64,000 nt of DNA. It comes from Candidatus Polarisedimenticola svalbardensis. GTDB taxonomy: Bacteria; Acidobacteriota; Polarisedimenticolia; Polarisedimenticolales; Polarisedimenticolaceae. Location: positions 1 to 64,000 of the forward strand of contig JACXWD010000018.1 in the NCBI GenBank assembly GCA_014764515.1, in the 5' to 3' direction. The notes beneath the pieces were generated by a model. That model searched no databases, had not been told where the DNA came from, and saw only the letters and a program-made list of their open reading frames with translations. A program made the position numbers and the translations under genes. Shown in pieces: positions 44,905 to 54,348 of this stretch (its first letter is position 1; each line of letters begins with the position of its first letter).

Positions 44905-45006
44905 TAAATGGGGACATTGCACATTAAATAACAATTCTTTAAGCCTAACCCCGCCGCTCGGCTCAACGTTTAAGAATTACGATTTAATGTGCAATGTCCC
45001 CATTTA
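44905..45006. repeat. 102-bp palindromic (MITE/REPIN-like) element
   Basis: Perfect 25-base inverted arms at 44905-44929 and 44982-45006 (containing GGGGACATTGCACATTAAAT) enclose about 52 bases. The inner parts pair imperfectly (AATTCTT on both sides). AT-rich and unlike the neighbouring GC-rich genes. GGGGACA-type arms are common in REP-like elements moved by RAYT transposases; no transposase is present here. It begins directly after the flippase stop and supplies the end of the convergent GT4 gene. Confidence 0.8.
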
Positions 45007-46117
45007 AAGTATCCCCAATAACAGCTTCCCACTGGTCCAGGTGATTGGACAGGGTCCGTCGGGTTGCGATCCTGGCCGCTTCCGCGCCGAACCTCTGCCT
45101 TTCGCCGGCATCGGAGAGCAAGCGGTCCATGGCCGACGCCAGGGCGTCCGGGTCTTCCACCGGAACCAGCAGTCCGTCCTCTCCATGACGAATGATCTCC
45201 GACGGTCCGGCGGGACAATCGGTGGCCACCACCGGCAGCCCGCAGGCCATCGCCTCGGTGAGCACGTTGGGGAACCCCTCGTAGCGCGACGACAGGACGA
45301 AGACCGTTGCCGCCCGCAGGGTCGGGAACGGATCTTCAAGCCTTCCGGGAAACTCGACCCTTCCGGCCAACCCCAATTCGGATCCCAGCCGCTCAAGATC
45401 GGAGCGCAGCTCACCTTCGCCCAGTATCTTCAGATCGATACCGGAATGCTTCCCCGCCAGCCGGGCGAACGCCTGCAGCAGGATGTCGAACCCTTTTTGC
45501 TTCGCCAGGCGGCCCATGGCGACCACGTACGGCCGGGCAGGCGGAGGCGGCGCCGGTTGTTCAATCGCCTTGAGCACTGCAGTGGAAACCGGGTTCTGGA
45601 TCACCGTCCTCCGGCCTGCCGGTATCCAGTCGAAGTAGTCATCGACACCGTGGCTGACGCTGACCAGCCGCGCCGCTTTCGGGTAGGCGTAGCGCCGCAA
45701 CATCGACCAGATCCTGCCTGAATCGTACAGGTCCGTATCGGCCCGCTGGGAAATGATCACCGGGATTCCCAGCGGAGCGGCGGCCAGGGTGGCAAGGATG
45801 TTGACCTCGTCAATGAACGAGATGATCCCCTGCGGCCTCTCCCGGCGGAACAGTTCCCGCAGGGCCCGGATTCTGGCCCGGTTGTTCCGCACCGCCGACA
45901 ACAGGCCGGTGGATCCCTGCCCCAGGTTCAATGAAAAACGTTCGACCCCCTGGGGAACCGGGTAGAAATCGGTGGCCGGGTCCGCCAGGGTGGCCAGTGA
46001 TACCGGATACCCCCGCTCCGCCAGCCCACCGGCCAGCAGGGTGCAGTTCCGTTCCGCTCCCCCTCCGCCCAGAGACATGATCGACAGCATCAGCGACGGC
46101 CGGTCCCCTGAACTCAT
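44984..46117 (-). CDS. GT4-family glycosyltransferase
   Basis: A glycogen-phosphorylase-fold glycosyltransferase: N-terminal GGGGAERNCTLLAGGLAERG, then a C-terminal nucleotide-binding half with VAMGRLAKQKGFDILLQA, LSSRYEGFPNVLTEAMACG and the EGFPN loop typical of GT4. The ATG at 46117 overlaps the sulfotransferase stop by 4 bases. The last residues (NGDIAH) and the stop codon come from the palindromic element, so the original C-terminus has been replaced. Likely adds a sugar to the repeat unit of an exopolysaccharide. Confidence 0.92.
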   Translation of the reverse strand: MSSGDRPSLMLSIMSLGGGGAERNCTLLAGGLAERGYPVSLATLADPATDFYPVPQGVERFSLNLGQGSTGLLSAVRNNRARIRALRELFRRERPQGIISFIDEVNILATLAAAPLGIPVIISQRADTDLYDSGRIWSMLRRYAYPKAARLVSVSHGVDDYFDWIPAGRRTVIQNPVSTAVLKAIEQPAPPPPARPYVVAMGRLAKQKGFDILLQAFARLAGKHSGIDLKILGEGELRSDLERLGSELGLAGRVEFPGRLEDPFPTLRAATVFVLSSRYEGFPNVLTEAMACGLPVVATDCPAGPSEIIRHGEDGLLVPVEDPDALASAMDRLLSDAGERQRFGAEAARIATRRTLSNHLDQWEAVIGDTLNGDIAH

Positions 46118-47016
46118 GGCGATCGCCACCGGGACAGGTCCCGACCCAGCAATGTCTCCAGCCGTTTGACTTCCGGAGCGAACTCCAGGGTCAACCGTTC
46201 CTTGAGCGACGGGTCCATGGCAGGCCGGGCCGGATTCCGCGTGTTCCATCCGATCATCCGCCTTCGGAGTCGTTCCCGACGCTCGTATCCCGGCATCACC
46301 GACCGGGCCATCTTCCGGATCCAGGCAGGAGGCGTTTTCAGGAAATCCTGGATTCCACGGTTACGGATCTCCTTGTTCGGATTGACGACCTGGAACCGGG
46401 TGGTGAACCCGGGGTCCACACCCAGGAACCGGAGGATCGAACGGTAGACGGCCCCTGTATCCCGAACGAAGTCGTCGAACAGGTGCACTTCGACCTGGTC
46501 TGGGCCGAACTGATCGTGGAACCGCCGGACCTGGTCGGTATAGGAGGCCACCTCCCGGTAATACAGCATCTCCGGAAAGGAGGTTCCCGGCGGCATCCGG
46601 CGGCCGGCCTTGCGATCCGGCTCCGCCGCCATGGCCTCGCCGAAGTCCTGGAGATCTTCATCGCCGGTATAGAGGAACTGGCTGTGAAGGGAATACAAGG
46701 CGGCTACCGGGTTCCTGAGCATGATCACGATCCTGGCGTCCGGGGCGAACTCCCGGATCTCGGCGGCGGCGAACTGCGTATACAGGTACCAGACCGATCC
46801 GTCCCCCACCCGCTTTTCCCCGGTCGCCTCGGAATAATGCCATTCCAGGTACTGCGCCTCGGTCAACCGGGGCAGCCGAACTCCCATGTCCGACCCGAAG
46901 TAGTTGATTTCCTTGGAGGAGGGGATGAATATTTCAGGGTGGCGGCCGAGGTACTCGCACATGGCGGTGGTCCCGCTCTTCAACGCTCCGACCACAAAGA
47001 AGTTCGGCTTCACCAT
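46114..47016 (-). CDS. PAPS-dependent sulfotransferase
   Basis: The 5'-phosphosulfate loop reads VVGALKSGTTAM (about residues 8-19) and the 3'-phosphate motif RIVIMLRNPVAALYS lies near residue 95. Both are characteristic of bacterial carbohydrate sulfotransferases (Sulfotransfer family). 300 residues, normal length, cytoplasmic. Followed with a 4-base overlap by the GT4 gene; the pair suggests a sulfated sugar in the surface polymer. Divergent from the next GT4 gene across 136 bases, which contain a TACAAT at 47057 without a clear -35. Confidence 0.9.
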   Translation of the reverse strand: MVKPNFFVVGALKSGTTAMCEYLGRHPEIFIPSSKEINYFGSDMGVRLPRLTEAQYLEWHYSEATGEKRVGDGSVWYLYTQFAAAEIREFAPDARIVIMLRNPVAALYSLHSQFLYTGDEDLQDFGEAMAAEPDRKAGRRMPPGTSFPEMLYYREVASYTDQVRRFHDQFGPDQVEVHLFDDFVRDTGAVYRSILRFLGVDPGFTTRFQVVNPNKEIRNRGIQDFLKTPPAWIRKMARSVMPGYERRERLRRRMIGWNTRNPARPAMDPSLKERLTLEFAPEVKRLETLLGRDLSRWRSP

Positions 47017-47152
47017 GCCAGGTCACGACTCAGGGCAGCGTGCCGGACGACTGGAGTACAATCGAAGCCGGTACGGAACCGATGGAAAGTGGGACGAACC
47101 GATATGCGTGCAGTGAGACTCGGCAACATCATTGAAAGGCGATCTTAACACA

Positions 47153-48265
47153 ATGAAAATCGCCTTCCTCGCACGTTCGCTGGAATACGGAGGCTCCGAA
47201 CGGCAGCTTGTGGAGTTGGCGTCCGGACTCGCCGCCAGGGGGCATGAGGTCCGGGTCGGCGCGTTCTATCCCGGTGGCCCGCTGGAACAACTCCTGACCG
47301 AGCGTTCGATCCCTGTTCACCACTTCCACAAGAGAGGGCGCTACGAAATTCTGCGGTTCCTCCTGAGGGTGAGACGCTGGCTCCGCGAGTTCGGCCCCGA
47401 TATCGTTCACGGCTATCTGATCGCACCGAACCTGGCGTCGGCGATTCTGAAGCCGTTCCTGCGTCCGGCGCGGATCGTATGGGGGGTCCGGGCCTCGTTC
47501 ATCGATTTCGACCGTTACCCCCGTCACGAAAGATGGTCCTTTCAGGCCGGCCGGTTCTTCTGCCGCAGCGCCGACATGGTGTTGGTGAACTCCCGGGCCG
47601 GATACGAACACCACATCAGGGAGGGCTATCCCCAATCCAGGATGCGCCTCGTTCCCAACGGTGTGGACACGAAACGGTTCCGGCCCGATCCCGACGCCGG
47701 CGCCGCCCTGCGCCGGGAATGGGGCCTCGACCCTTCGGCAAGACTGGTCGGACTGGTCGGCCGGATCGATCCGATGAAAGGTCACGAACGGTTCCTTGAG
47801 GCCGCAGCCGTTTTACCGCCGGAAGATCCGACCCGGTTCGTCTGTATCGGAAGCGGTCCGGCAGGCTGTGAACGGGAAATGAAAGGGCGTGCCGAGGAGC
47901 TGGGGGTGCACGAGCGCCTGTTCTGGGTTCCGTTCCGCGCCGAGATGGTACCGGTTTACAACGCCATCGATCTCCTGATCTCCTGCTCCTCCGGCGAAGG
48001 GTTCCCCAACGTGGTGGCGGAGGCGATGTCCTGCGGAACACCTGCCGTCGTCACCGATGTCGGCGATTCGGCGGAGATCGTGGGAGGCCTGGGCGAGGTG
48101 CTGCAAACCAGCGAGCCCAACGCCATGGCCGCCGCCTGGTTGCGGGTGCTGAACGACCCGCCGGCGCCGACCCTGTTGAGGCATTCCATCGAAGACAGGT
48201 ACTCCCTGGACAGGATGGTGGATGCAACCGAGCGCCTGCTGGCCGGTCTGGTCGATCATGGTTGA
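47153..48265 (+). CDS. GT4-family glycosyltransferase
   Basis: The start MKIAFLARSLEYGGSERQL carries the GGSE/R sugar-nucleotide loop. The C-terminal half has VGLVGRIDPMKGHERFLEA, CSSGEGFPNVVAEAMSCGTP and an ETVVTDVGD-like sequence (VVTDVGDSAEIVGG), all GT4 marks. About 370 residues. An in-frame TTG at 47132 is possible but less likely. Overlaps the next GT4 gene by 8 bases. Donor and acceptor unknown. Confidence 0.92.
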   Translation: MKIAFLARSLEYGGSERQLVELASGLAARGHEVRVGAFYPGGPLEQLLTERSIPVHHFHKRGRYEILRFLLRVRRWLREFGPDIVHGYLIAPNLASAILKPFLRPARIVWGVRASFIDFDRYPRHERWSFQAGRFFCRSADMVLVNSRAGYEHHIREGYPQSRMRLVPNGVDTKRFRPDPDAGAALRREWGLDPSARLVGLVGRIDPMKGHERFLEAAAVLPPEDPTRFVCIGSGPAGCEREMKGRAEELGVHERLFWVPFRAEMVPVYNAIDLLISCSSGEGFPNVVAEAMSCGTPAVVTDVGDSAEIVGGLGEVLQTSEPNAMAAAWLRVLNDPPAPTLLRHSIEDRYSLDRMVDATERLLAGLVDHG

Positions 48266-49400
48266 ACCGACCGTCCTTTTCATTGCAACCGGCCTTGGGG
48301 CCGGCGGCGCCGAGCAGGCCCTTATCCGGCTCCTGAGAGGGCTGGGAAACGGACCGGTCCGGCCTGCGCTGGCCGCACTTCGCTCCGGCGGATCCCTGGC
48401 GTCCGAGGCGGCGGGACTCGACCTGCCGTTCATGGAACTGGACATGGAGCAGGGCGGAGCAGGGCGGGCCGCCGGCATGATCCGCCTTGTCCGGTTCGCC
48501 CGGGCGGTCCGCCCGGACATCCTGCAGGGCTGGATGTACCACGGCAACGCCGCCGCTTCCCTGACCGGGCTGGCCATGCCCGGCAGCCGCGTGTTCTGGT
48601 CCATCCGGCAGTCTCTCGAGGCGCCGGAAACCGAACAGACCGGCACCTCCCGCCTCATCCACCGTGCCGTGCATCTCCGTCGCCGGCCGGAACGGATCGT
48701 GTATAACTCCAGCGCCGCCGCCCTCCATCACGAGGAACTGGGCTATCCGGAACATTGCCGCCAGGTCATCCCCAACGGATTCAATACCGAGCGCTTCCGG
48801 CCGGATCCGGAAGCGCGGGATCGTATCCGGGACGAACTCGGTTTGCCGCGGGACACGCCCCTGATCGGCATGGTCGCCCGCTACCACCCGGTCAAGGACC
48901 ATGACGGGTTCCTGAGAGCGGCTGCACTGCTGGCACGCCTGCAGCCCGGCGTTCATTTCCTGCTGGCCGGAGCCGGAGCCGGCGACGACAACCGGGAACT
49001 GCTCGACCAGGTGCACTCCCGTGAACTTGCCGGCCGTTGCCACCTCCTGGGCGAGCGGGATGATATCCCGGCGGTCACCGCCGCCCTGGATGTCGCCGCC
49101 CTGACTTCTCTCAGTGAGGGGTTCCCCAACGTCATAGGCGAAGCAATGGCCTGCGGCGTGCCGGTTGCCGCCACCTCCGCCGGGGAAACGCCGGAGATTC
49201 TGGCCGGGATCGGCACCGTGGTACCCTGCGGCGACCCGGAGGGCATGGCGGCGTCCTGGAGTGAACTGCTGGACATGCCGGAGGAGGCCCGCCGAACCCT
49301 GGGTGACGCCGGCCGTGCAAGGATTCAGGATCGCTACGGCCTCACCCGGATGATCTCCAGCTTTGAGAAACTCTACCAGTCGCCGGAATCGGGAGGATAG
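48258..49400 (+). CDS. GT4-family glycosyltransferase
   Basis: Opens with TVLFIATGLGAGGAEQALI and continues with VIPNGFNTERFRPD, IGMVARYHPVKDHDGFL and LSEGFPNVIGEAMACGVPV, a complete GT4 set in 380 residues. The ATG at 48258 lies inside the end of the previous GT4 gene, so translation is coupled. It is followed 10 bases later by asnB. Similar layout to the preceding gene, suggesting an old duplication. Confidence 0.92.
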   Translation: MVEPTVLFIATGLGAGGAEQALIRLLRGLGNGPVRPALAALRSGGSLASEAAGLDLPFMELDMEQGGAGRAAGMIRLVRFARAVRPDILQGWMYHGNAAASLTGLAMPGSRVFWSIRQSLEAPETEQTGTSRLIHRAVHLRRRPERIVYNSSAAALHHEELGYPEHCRQVIPNGFNTERFRPDPEARDRIRDELGLPRDTPLIGMVARYHPVKDHDGFLRAAALLARLQPGVHFLLAGAGAGDDNRELLDQVHSRELAGRCHLLGERDDIPAVTAALDVAALTSLSEGFPNVIGEAMACGVPVAATSAGETPEILAGIGTVVPCGDPEGMAASWSELLDMPEEARRTLGDAGRARIQDRYGLTRMISSFEKLYQSPESGG

Positions 49401-49410
49401 ACGGTAACCG

Positions 49411-51363
49411 ATGTGCGGCTTTGCCGGAGCGCTGGAACGGGACACTTCTGCCGACCGCTGGCAGGAGCAACTGACTGCCATGGGCGACCGGCTCATCCAC
49501 CGCGGTCCCGACGATGCGGGCAACTGGTTCGATCCTGCCGCCGGGATCGGACTGGCCCATCGACGGCTGGCCGTCATCGACGTCAGCCCCCTGGGACATC
49601 AACCGATGGTCAGCTGTTCCGGGCGGTTCGTCATCGCCTTCAACGGCGAGATCTACAACTTCGAGGCGCTGCGGGCCGACCTGGCCGGCGAAAACATTCC
49701 GTGGCGCGGCCATTCCGATACCGAGGTCTTGCTGGCGGCGGTGGAAACCTGGGGACTGCCCGAAACCCTGAGACGTGCCGTGGGGATGTTCGCCTTCGCC
49801 CTCTGGGACCGCCGGGACAGGGAACTGCACCTGGTCCGGGACCGCATGGGGATCAAACCGCTGTACTACGGCTGGTGCGGCCATTCCCTGCTGTTCGGAT
49901 CCGAGTTGAAGGCGTTGCGCGCCCATCCGCGGTTTACGAACCCCATCGACCGCAACTCGGTCGCCGCCTTCCTGCGGCACAACTACATCCCAGCCCCGTG
50001 GTCGATCCACGAAGGGATTTGCAAGCAGCAACCCGGCACCATCCTCACCTTCGGAGGTGACCGGTTCGAGGATCGTGACTCTGTCCGGGAGACCGTGTAC
50101 TGGTCCCTGGAAACGGTGGCCGAACAGGGCATGTCCGATCCGTTCACCGGCTCTTCCGACGAGGCGGTGGAAGCACTGGATCGGACTCTGCACGAGGCGG
50201 TAGGCTGCCGCATGATCGCCGACGTGCCGCTGGGAGCGTTCCTCTCCGGAGGCATCGATTCATCGGCTGTTGTTGCACTGATGCAGGCCCAGAGCAGTAC
50301 ACCGGTGAAGACATTCACCATCGGGTTCGAGGAGCAGGGTTACAACGAGGCCGATCATGCCCGCAGGATTGCGCATCATCTGGGAACCGACCACACCGAG
50401 CTGACGGTGACCCCGGAACAGGCCCGAAACGTGATCCCCCTCCTGCCGGCCATGTTCGACGAGCCGTTCGCAGATTCTTCCCAGATCCCCACCTGGCTGG
50501 TCAGCGACCTGGCCCGGCGATCGGTCACCGTCTCCCTGTCCGGCGACGGCGGTGACGAGCTGTTCGCCGGCTACCTCCGCTACGGCACGTTCCGTGACCT
50601 GTACAAAATGATCGGCTGGTGCCCGGGCCCTCTCCGGCAGTTGGCGGGGAAGACCCTGGCGGCCATACCCGGCAAGCTTCTTGACGGCGCCCTGGGATGG
50701 CTGCCGTTGAAGTTCGAGCGATACGGCAGCGGGGGCAAGCCGGGAGACAAGCTGCACAAGCTTGCGGAGATGCTGAAGTTCCGGTCTCCTGCCCACCTGT
50801 ACCTGGACCTCTTGTCGCACTGGAAACAACCTGCGGAACTGGTGCCCGGATCGGTCGAGCGGCCCAACATCCTATGGGGCGATGAACCGGTTCCCGATTT
50901 TTCCGACCGCACGTCGTGGATGATGTACCTGGACAGCCGGACCTACCTGCCGGACGACATCCTGACCAAAGTGGATCGCGCCAGCATGCATGTCAGCCTG
51001 GAAGCCCGTGTTCCGGTGCTGGACCACCGGGTCGTGGAACTGGCCTGGCGGCTGCCGACATCCATGAAGCTCCGGGACGGCGGGCAGAAATGGGCGCTGC
51101 GCCAGGTGCTGTACAAATACGTGCCGCGGGAGCTGATGGACCGCCCGAAAATGGGGTTCGGCATCCCGATCGATCACTGGCTCCGGGGGCCACTCAGGGA
51201 CTGGGCCGAGGCGTACCTGGACGAGGATCGTCTCCGCCGTGACGGCTGGTTCGATCCGGCGCCGATCCGCCGGAAGTGGGCGGAGCATCTGTCGGGCGAG
51301 CGGGACTGGCAATACTACCTGTGGGACGTGCTGATGTTCGAGGCGTGGCGGGAGGCCCTCTAG
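49411..51363 (+). CDS. asnB: Glutamine-hydrolysing asparagine synthetase-type amidotransferase
   Basis: GGGAGG precedes the ATG. Met1 is followed by the catalytic Cys2 of the class II glutaminase domain (MCGFAGALE). RLAVIDVSPLGHQPM, FNGEIYN and the synthetase PPi-loop SGGIDSSAVVALM (about residue 280) follow, then SLSGDGGDELFAGY. 650 residues, typical. AsnB makes asparagine from aspartate and glutamine; copies inside polysaccharide clusters often amidate sugar acids or peptides instead, and that is likely here. It converges on the GT4 gene at 51360 with a 4-base overlap. Confidence 0.94.
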   Translation: MCGFAGALERDTSADRWQEQLTAMGDRLIHRGPDDAGNWFDPAAGIGLAHRRLAVIDVSPLGHQPMVSCSGRFVIAFNGEIYNFEALRADLAGENIPWRGHSDTEVLLAAVETWGLPETLRRAVGMFAFALWDRRDRELHLVRDRMGIKPLYYGWCGHSLLFGSELKALRAHPRFTNPIDRNSVAAFLRHNYIPAPWSIHEGICKQQPGTILTFGGDRFEDRDSVRETVYWSLETVAEQGMSDPFTGSSDEAVEALDRTLHEAVGCRMIADVPLGAFLSGGIDSSAVVALMQAQSSTPVKTFTIGFEEQGYNEADHARRIAHHLGTDHTELTVTPEQARNVIPLLPAMFDEPFADSSQIPTWLVSDLARRSVTVSLSGDGGDELFAGYLRYGTFRDLYKMIGWCPGPLRQLAGKTLAAIPGKLLDGALGWLPLKFERYGSGGKPGDKLHKLAEMLKFRSPAHLYLDLLSHWKQPAELVPGSVERPNILWGDEPVPDFSDRTSWMMYLDSRTYLPDDILTKVDRASMHVSLEARVPVLDHRVVELAWRLPTSMKLRDGGQKWALRQVLYKYVPRELMDRPKMGFGIPIDHWLRGPLRDWAEAYLDEDRLRRDGWFDPAPIRRKWAEHLSGERDWQYYLWDVLMFEAWREAL

Positions 51364-52580
51364 AGCGCTCTCCAGATCGTCTCTACACGTTCGAACACCT
51401 GCTCCCACGAAAACTGTTTCAAAGCAGCAGGCATGATTTCCGCCGGGTCTCCCAACGGACGCTTCGCCAGCGCCGACCGGATAGCCGCCCCGAGCCGTTC
51501 CACAAACGCCGGCAGGTCCGCCTGTACCGGCCGGTCTATGCTTTGAAGACGCGGGAGGTCCACCCGTTCCAGCGCTGCCCCTACATGGGGTGCAATCTCG
51601 CTCCGAACCCCGGGAAGGTCGGTGGCTACCAGCCGGCAACCGCAGGCCAGCGCTTCCACCAGCACCAGCGGAACCCCTTCATAGAACGAAGGCAGGACGC
51701 AGACGTCCGACGTCCGCATCAATTCCGCCAGTTCCTGCTGGGACAGCTGGCCGTGGAGCACTACTCGGGGGGCCATACGCTCCATCCGTCGCCGCAGGTG
51801 ATCCGCCTCCTCCCCCGCCCCGCTGCCGGCAACGTGGAGTTCCATGGGAGCGTCTCCATCGGACAGTTGCTCGAAAGCGTCGAGGAGCCATGGCAGACCT
51901 TTGGCCTCGCTGTACTTTCCGATGTACAACAAACTGTGGGCAGGACCGGACCGGCGTCCCCGGGCATGGAACAGGTCGGTGCGGTAACCGGCGCCGACAA
52001 CCTCCACACGCTCAGGCGGCACTTCGAGCCGGCGGACCAGTTCGGTGGCATGGCCCTGGTGAAGCACGGCGAAACGGTCGTTCCGGGAGCAGCCGGCCTG
52101 CACTTCCCCGGCAAGCCCCGGGCAGAGGTCCATCTGTCGGAACCCGGTGGCATGGCAGTGGTTCACCACCGGTATCCCGGGCGCCAGATCCTTGATCATC
52201 GACCCGACGATCCAGAGATGGTGGACATGGACCAGATCGGGACGGAACCGTTGCAGCAACGGCGCAAGGTGGGCCGCCCAGGCGGCACGGTAGGACGCCA
52301 CCATGGCGGGACTCAGATCGGAAAATCGAGTGCTCTCGTACGGCATGACATCACTCATGCCGGGAACCGGGAACGGCAGCTCGCCCCGTTGGAACACCAG
52401 GGTGTGGATCCTCTCGCGAGCCAGCCCGCCCACTTCCGGTTCCGGGTCGGTCGCCGGCACACCTGCAACCACTTCCTGGTCCCATCCGGCGGCGGCCCCG
52501 AACCGCACCAGGGCGTCCAGGGTGATGCCGCTGCCGGTCTGGGAGGGGCGTTGCGAAAGAACGTGCAGGACCCGCCTCAT
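51360..52580 (-). CDS. GT4-family glycosyltransferase
   Basis: 406 residues with an N-terminal RRVLHVLSQRPSQTGSGI opening. The C-terminal half has LLYIGKYSEAKGLPWLLDA, CVLPSFYEGVPLVLVEALACG and VATDLPGVRSEI, the GT4 nucleotide-sugar site. Its ATG directly abuts the stop of the upstream EEP gene (TGAATG). Probably part of surface polysaccharide synthesis with the other three GT4 genes. Sugar unknown. Confidence 0.92.
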   Translation of the reverse strand: MRRVLHVLSQRPSQTGSGITLDALVRFGAAAGWDQEVVAGVPATDPEPEVGGLARERIHTLVFQRGELPFPVPGMSDVMPYESTRFSDLSPAMVASYRAAWAAHLAPLLQRFRPDLVHVHHLWIVGSMIKDLAPGIPVVNHCHATGFRQMDLCPGLAGEVQAGCSRNDRFAVLHQGHATELVRRLEVPPERVEVVGAGYRTDLFHARGRRSGPAHSLLYIGKYSEAKGLPWLLDAFEQLSDGDAPMELHVAGSGAGEEADHLRRRMERMAPRVVLHGQLSQQELAELMRTSDVCVLPSFYEGVPLVLVEALACGCRLVATDLPGVRSEIAPHVGAALERVDLPRLQSIDRPVQADLPAFVERLGAAIRSALAKRPLGDPAEIMPAALKQFSWEQVFERVETIWRAL

Positions 52581-53327
52581 TCAGTACAGCTCGAACTCGG
52601 CGATCACCGGCAGATGGTCACTGGCAACCCGGGAGGCGTTCATACGGCAGCTGCGGGAAGCGGTCAACCGCAGGCCGCCGCGGTAATAGATGCGGTCCAG
52701 TGCGCCTGTGGGCGAGAACGACGGGTAGGTCCTGATCGCCTTCTCCGATCCGTACTTGCGATCGGTTGCAGATTTGAACTCGAGGATCTCGGTAAAAATC
52801 GGCTCCAGCAACGAGCGCCAGTCGTTGAAGTCGCCTCCCACCAGGCAGGTTCTGTGATGGCCGAGAGCTGCGAACTCCGATGAACGCACCAGCCGGCCGA
52901 CCTGCCGCACCCTCTCCTGGGCCGAAAGTCCCAGGTGGGTGTTGAAGACATCCACAAGATAGCTGTAGCCGGTCCTGGCCTCGGCCTGGATGCTGGTATG
53001 CAGGCATCCCCGCCGCTTGCGGGTCTGGATCGTGAGGTCGATGTTCGATTCCCGGACGATCGGATAGCGGCTCATGGTTGCGTTGCCGTACATGCCCCGT
53101 CGCAATTGCACGTTGTGGCCCAGGGCCAGGTGGGGGTAGCCCAGGGCGAGCGCCAGCTCCCGCCCCAGGTTCATGCCCCGGGATCTGGGAACCCCGTCGT
53201 CCACCTCCTGAAGCAAAACCAGGTCGGCGTCATGATGGGCCAGGATATCGACAATCCGCTCAGGCCGGAACCTGCGGTCCACCCCGATGGCGCGGTGGAT
53301 ATTGTAGCTCAATACTTTCAGGCGCAT
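52581..53327 (-). CDS. Endonuclease/exonuclease/phosphatase-family hydrolase
   Basis: The ATG at 53327 follows GGGAGGCGATGT and gives a clean start, MRLKVLSYNIHRAIG. The family motifs are LVLLQEVDDG (metal Glu), GGDFNDW and SDHLPVIAEFEL at the C-terminus; the catalytic Asp-His pairs are intact. The 248-residue length fits small EEP phosphodiesterases that act on phospholipids or phosphate esters. In such clusters these may cleave lipid-linked intermediates. Cytoplasmic, with no signal peptide. Confidence 0.88.
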   Translation of the reverse strand: MRLKVLSYNIHRAIGVDRRFRPERIVDILAHHDADLVLLQEVDDGVPRSRGMNLGRELALALGYPHLALGHNVQLRRGMYGNATMSRYPIVRESNIDLTIQTRKRRGCLHTSIQAEARTGYSYLVDVFNTHLGLSAQERVRQVGRLVRSSEFAALGHHRTCLVGGDFNDWRSLLEPIFTEILEFKSATDRKYGSEKAIRTYPSFSPTGALDRIYYRGGLRLTASRSCRMNASRVASDHLPVIAEFELY

Positions 53328-53370
53328 ACATCGCCTCCCGGGTTGCAGGGTCCCTGCTATCATAGACCTG

Positions 53371-54348
53371 ATGAATAACCCTATCCCGATCCTCATTTTG
53401 GGCGGCAGTGATCCGAAACCGGCATCCCTCCCGGACGCCGGCCGTGACAAGCACGCTCTCCGGGGATACAAGGGCAGGGATCTGTTGATCGGCGACCGGC
53501 CGATGATCCAGGTGGTGGTAGAACGACTGAAGGAATCAGGCGGATTTGATCCGATCTACGTCGCCGGCCCCCAGGAGGTCTACCAGGGCATCCCCGGCCT
53601 GGAGATCGTCGACACCGCCGGCTCCCTGGGGAAGAACCTGCGAACCGGCCTGGAGCGGTTGCGACTGCTCCATCCCGGCAGCTACCTGGCGATCACCACC
53701 TGCGACATCCTGCCGGAGCCGGAGTGCCTCCAGACATTCCTTCAGGAGTCCCGGGACCACATGCCGTTCGACGCCTGGTTCCCGATGATCCGGATTCCGG
53801 ACGACCGGGAGCAGCTGGGAGCCTCCTCCTGGAAACCGACTTACCAGGTCATTCCCCAGGAGGGCCGGGAACCGGTATCGACCCTCCCCGGCCATTTGAT
53901 GGTGATCAATCCGGAAGCGTTTCGGCTGCGGTTCGCCTACCGTCTCATGCAGATCGCCTACCGCACCCGGAACCGCCCGATCCCGGTGCGCCGCAAGGAG
54001 ATGGTCCGGGATACGCTGAAGGATCTGCTGTTCGAAGACGTCAGGCACATTTTCAGCATGCGTGTGCCCCGATTGACCTGGACGGTGATCAGCAACGGAC
54101 TCAAGGTCGCCCGGGAGATGAAGAGCGGCACCAGCACCCTGGTTGGACTTGAAAACTCCATCCGCCGGATTTTCATCCGTTACCGCCATCAAAGGGAATT
54201 CCCCGACCGCAGGGTCCACCTTCCGATCATGGACGCCCTGTCCCTGGCCAAGGATATCGACACGGAAGAGGAGGCCCGGGAACTGGGAGGCGACCTGTCC
54301 CATACGCCCCACCCTATTCCAGACGGATCGAATCAACCCAGAGGGTGA
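53371..54348 (+). CDS. Nucleotidyltransferase-like (GT-A/MobA-fold) protein, atypical
   Basis: Opens with IPILILGGSDPKP and, after a spacing longer than usual, KGRDLLIGDRPMIQVVVERL. This resembles sugar-nucleotide and molybdenum-cofactor nucleotidyltransferases, but the canonical GG-x-G-T-R turn is missing. TTCDILPEP may stand for the metal-binding GDxP. Residues after about 170 match nothing I know. It is divergent from the EEP gene (43-base gap with a short palindrome) and overlaps the convergent VanZ gene by 35 bases. May make or regulate an activated precursor; function uncertain. Confidence 0.75.
   Translation: MNNPIPILILGGSDPKPASLPDAGRDKHALRGYKGRDLLIGDRPMIQVVVERLKESGGFDPIYVAGPQEVYQGIPGLEIVDTAGSLGKNLRTGLERLRLLHPGSYLAITTCDILPEPECLQTFLQESRDHMPFDAWFPMIRIPDDREQLGASSWKPTYQVIPQEGREPVSTLPGHLMVINPEAFRLRFAYRLMQIAYRTRNRPIPVRRKEMVRDTLKDLLFEDVRHIFSMRVPRLTWTVISNGLKVAREMKSGTSTLVGLENSIRRIFIRYRHQREFPDRRVHLPIMDALSLAKDIDTEEEARELGGDLSHTPHPIPDGSNQPRG

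Noticed and set aside
44905-45006. Attachment site or integron end.
   Set aside because: No integrase or tRNA nearby; the long perfect arms fit a MITE/REP-type palindrome better.
48051-49577. 508-codon minus-strand frame.
   Set aside because: Antisense to two GT4 genes with clear motifs; composition is of a shadow frame.
51276-52883. 535-codon plus-strand frame.
   Set aside because: Lies antisense to a complete GT4 gene with all motifs; no recognisable domain.
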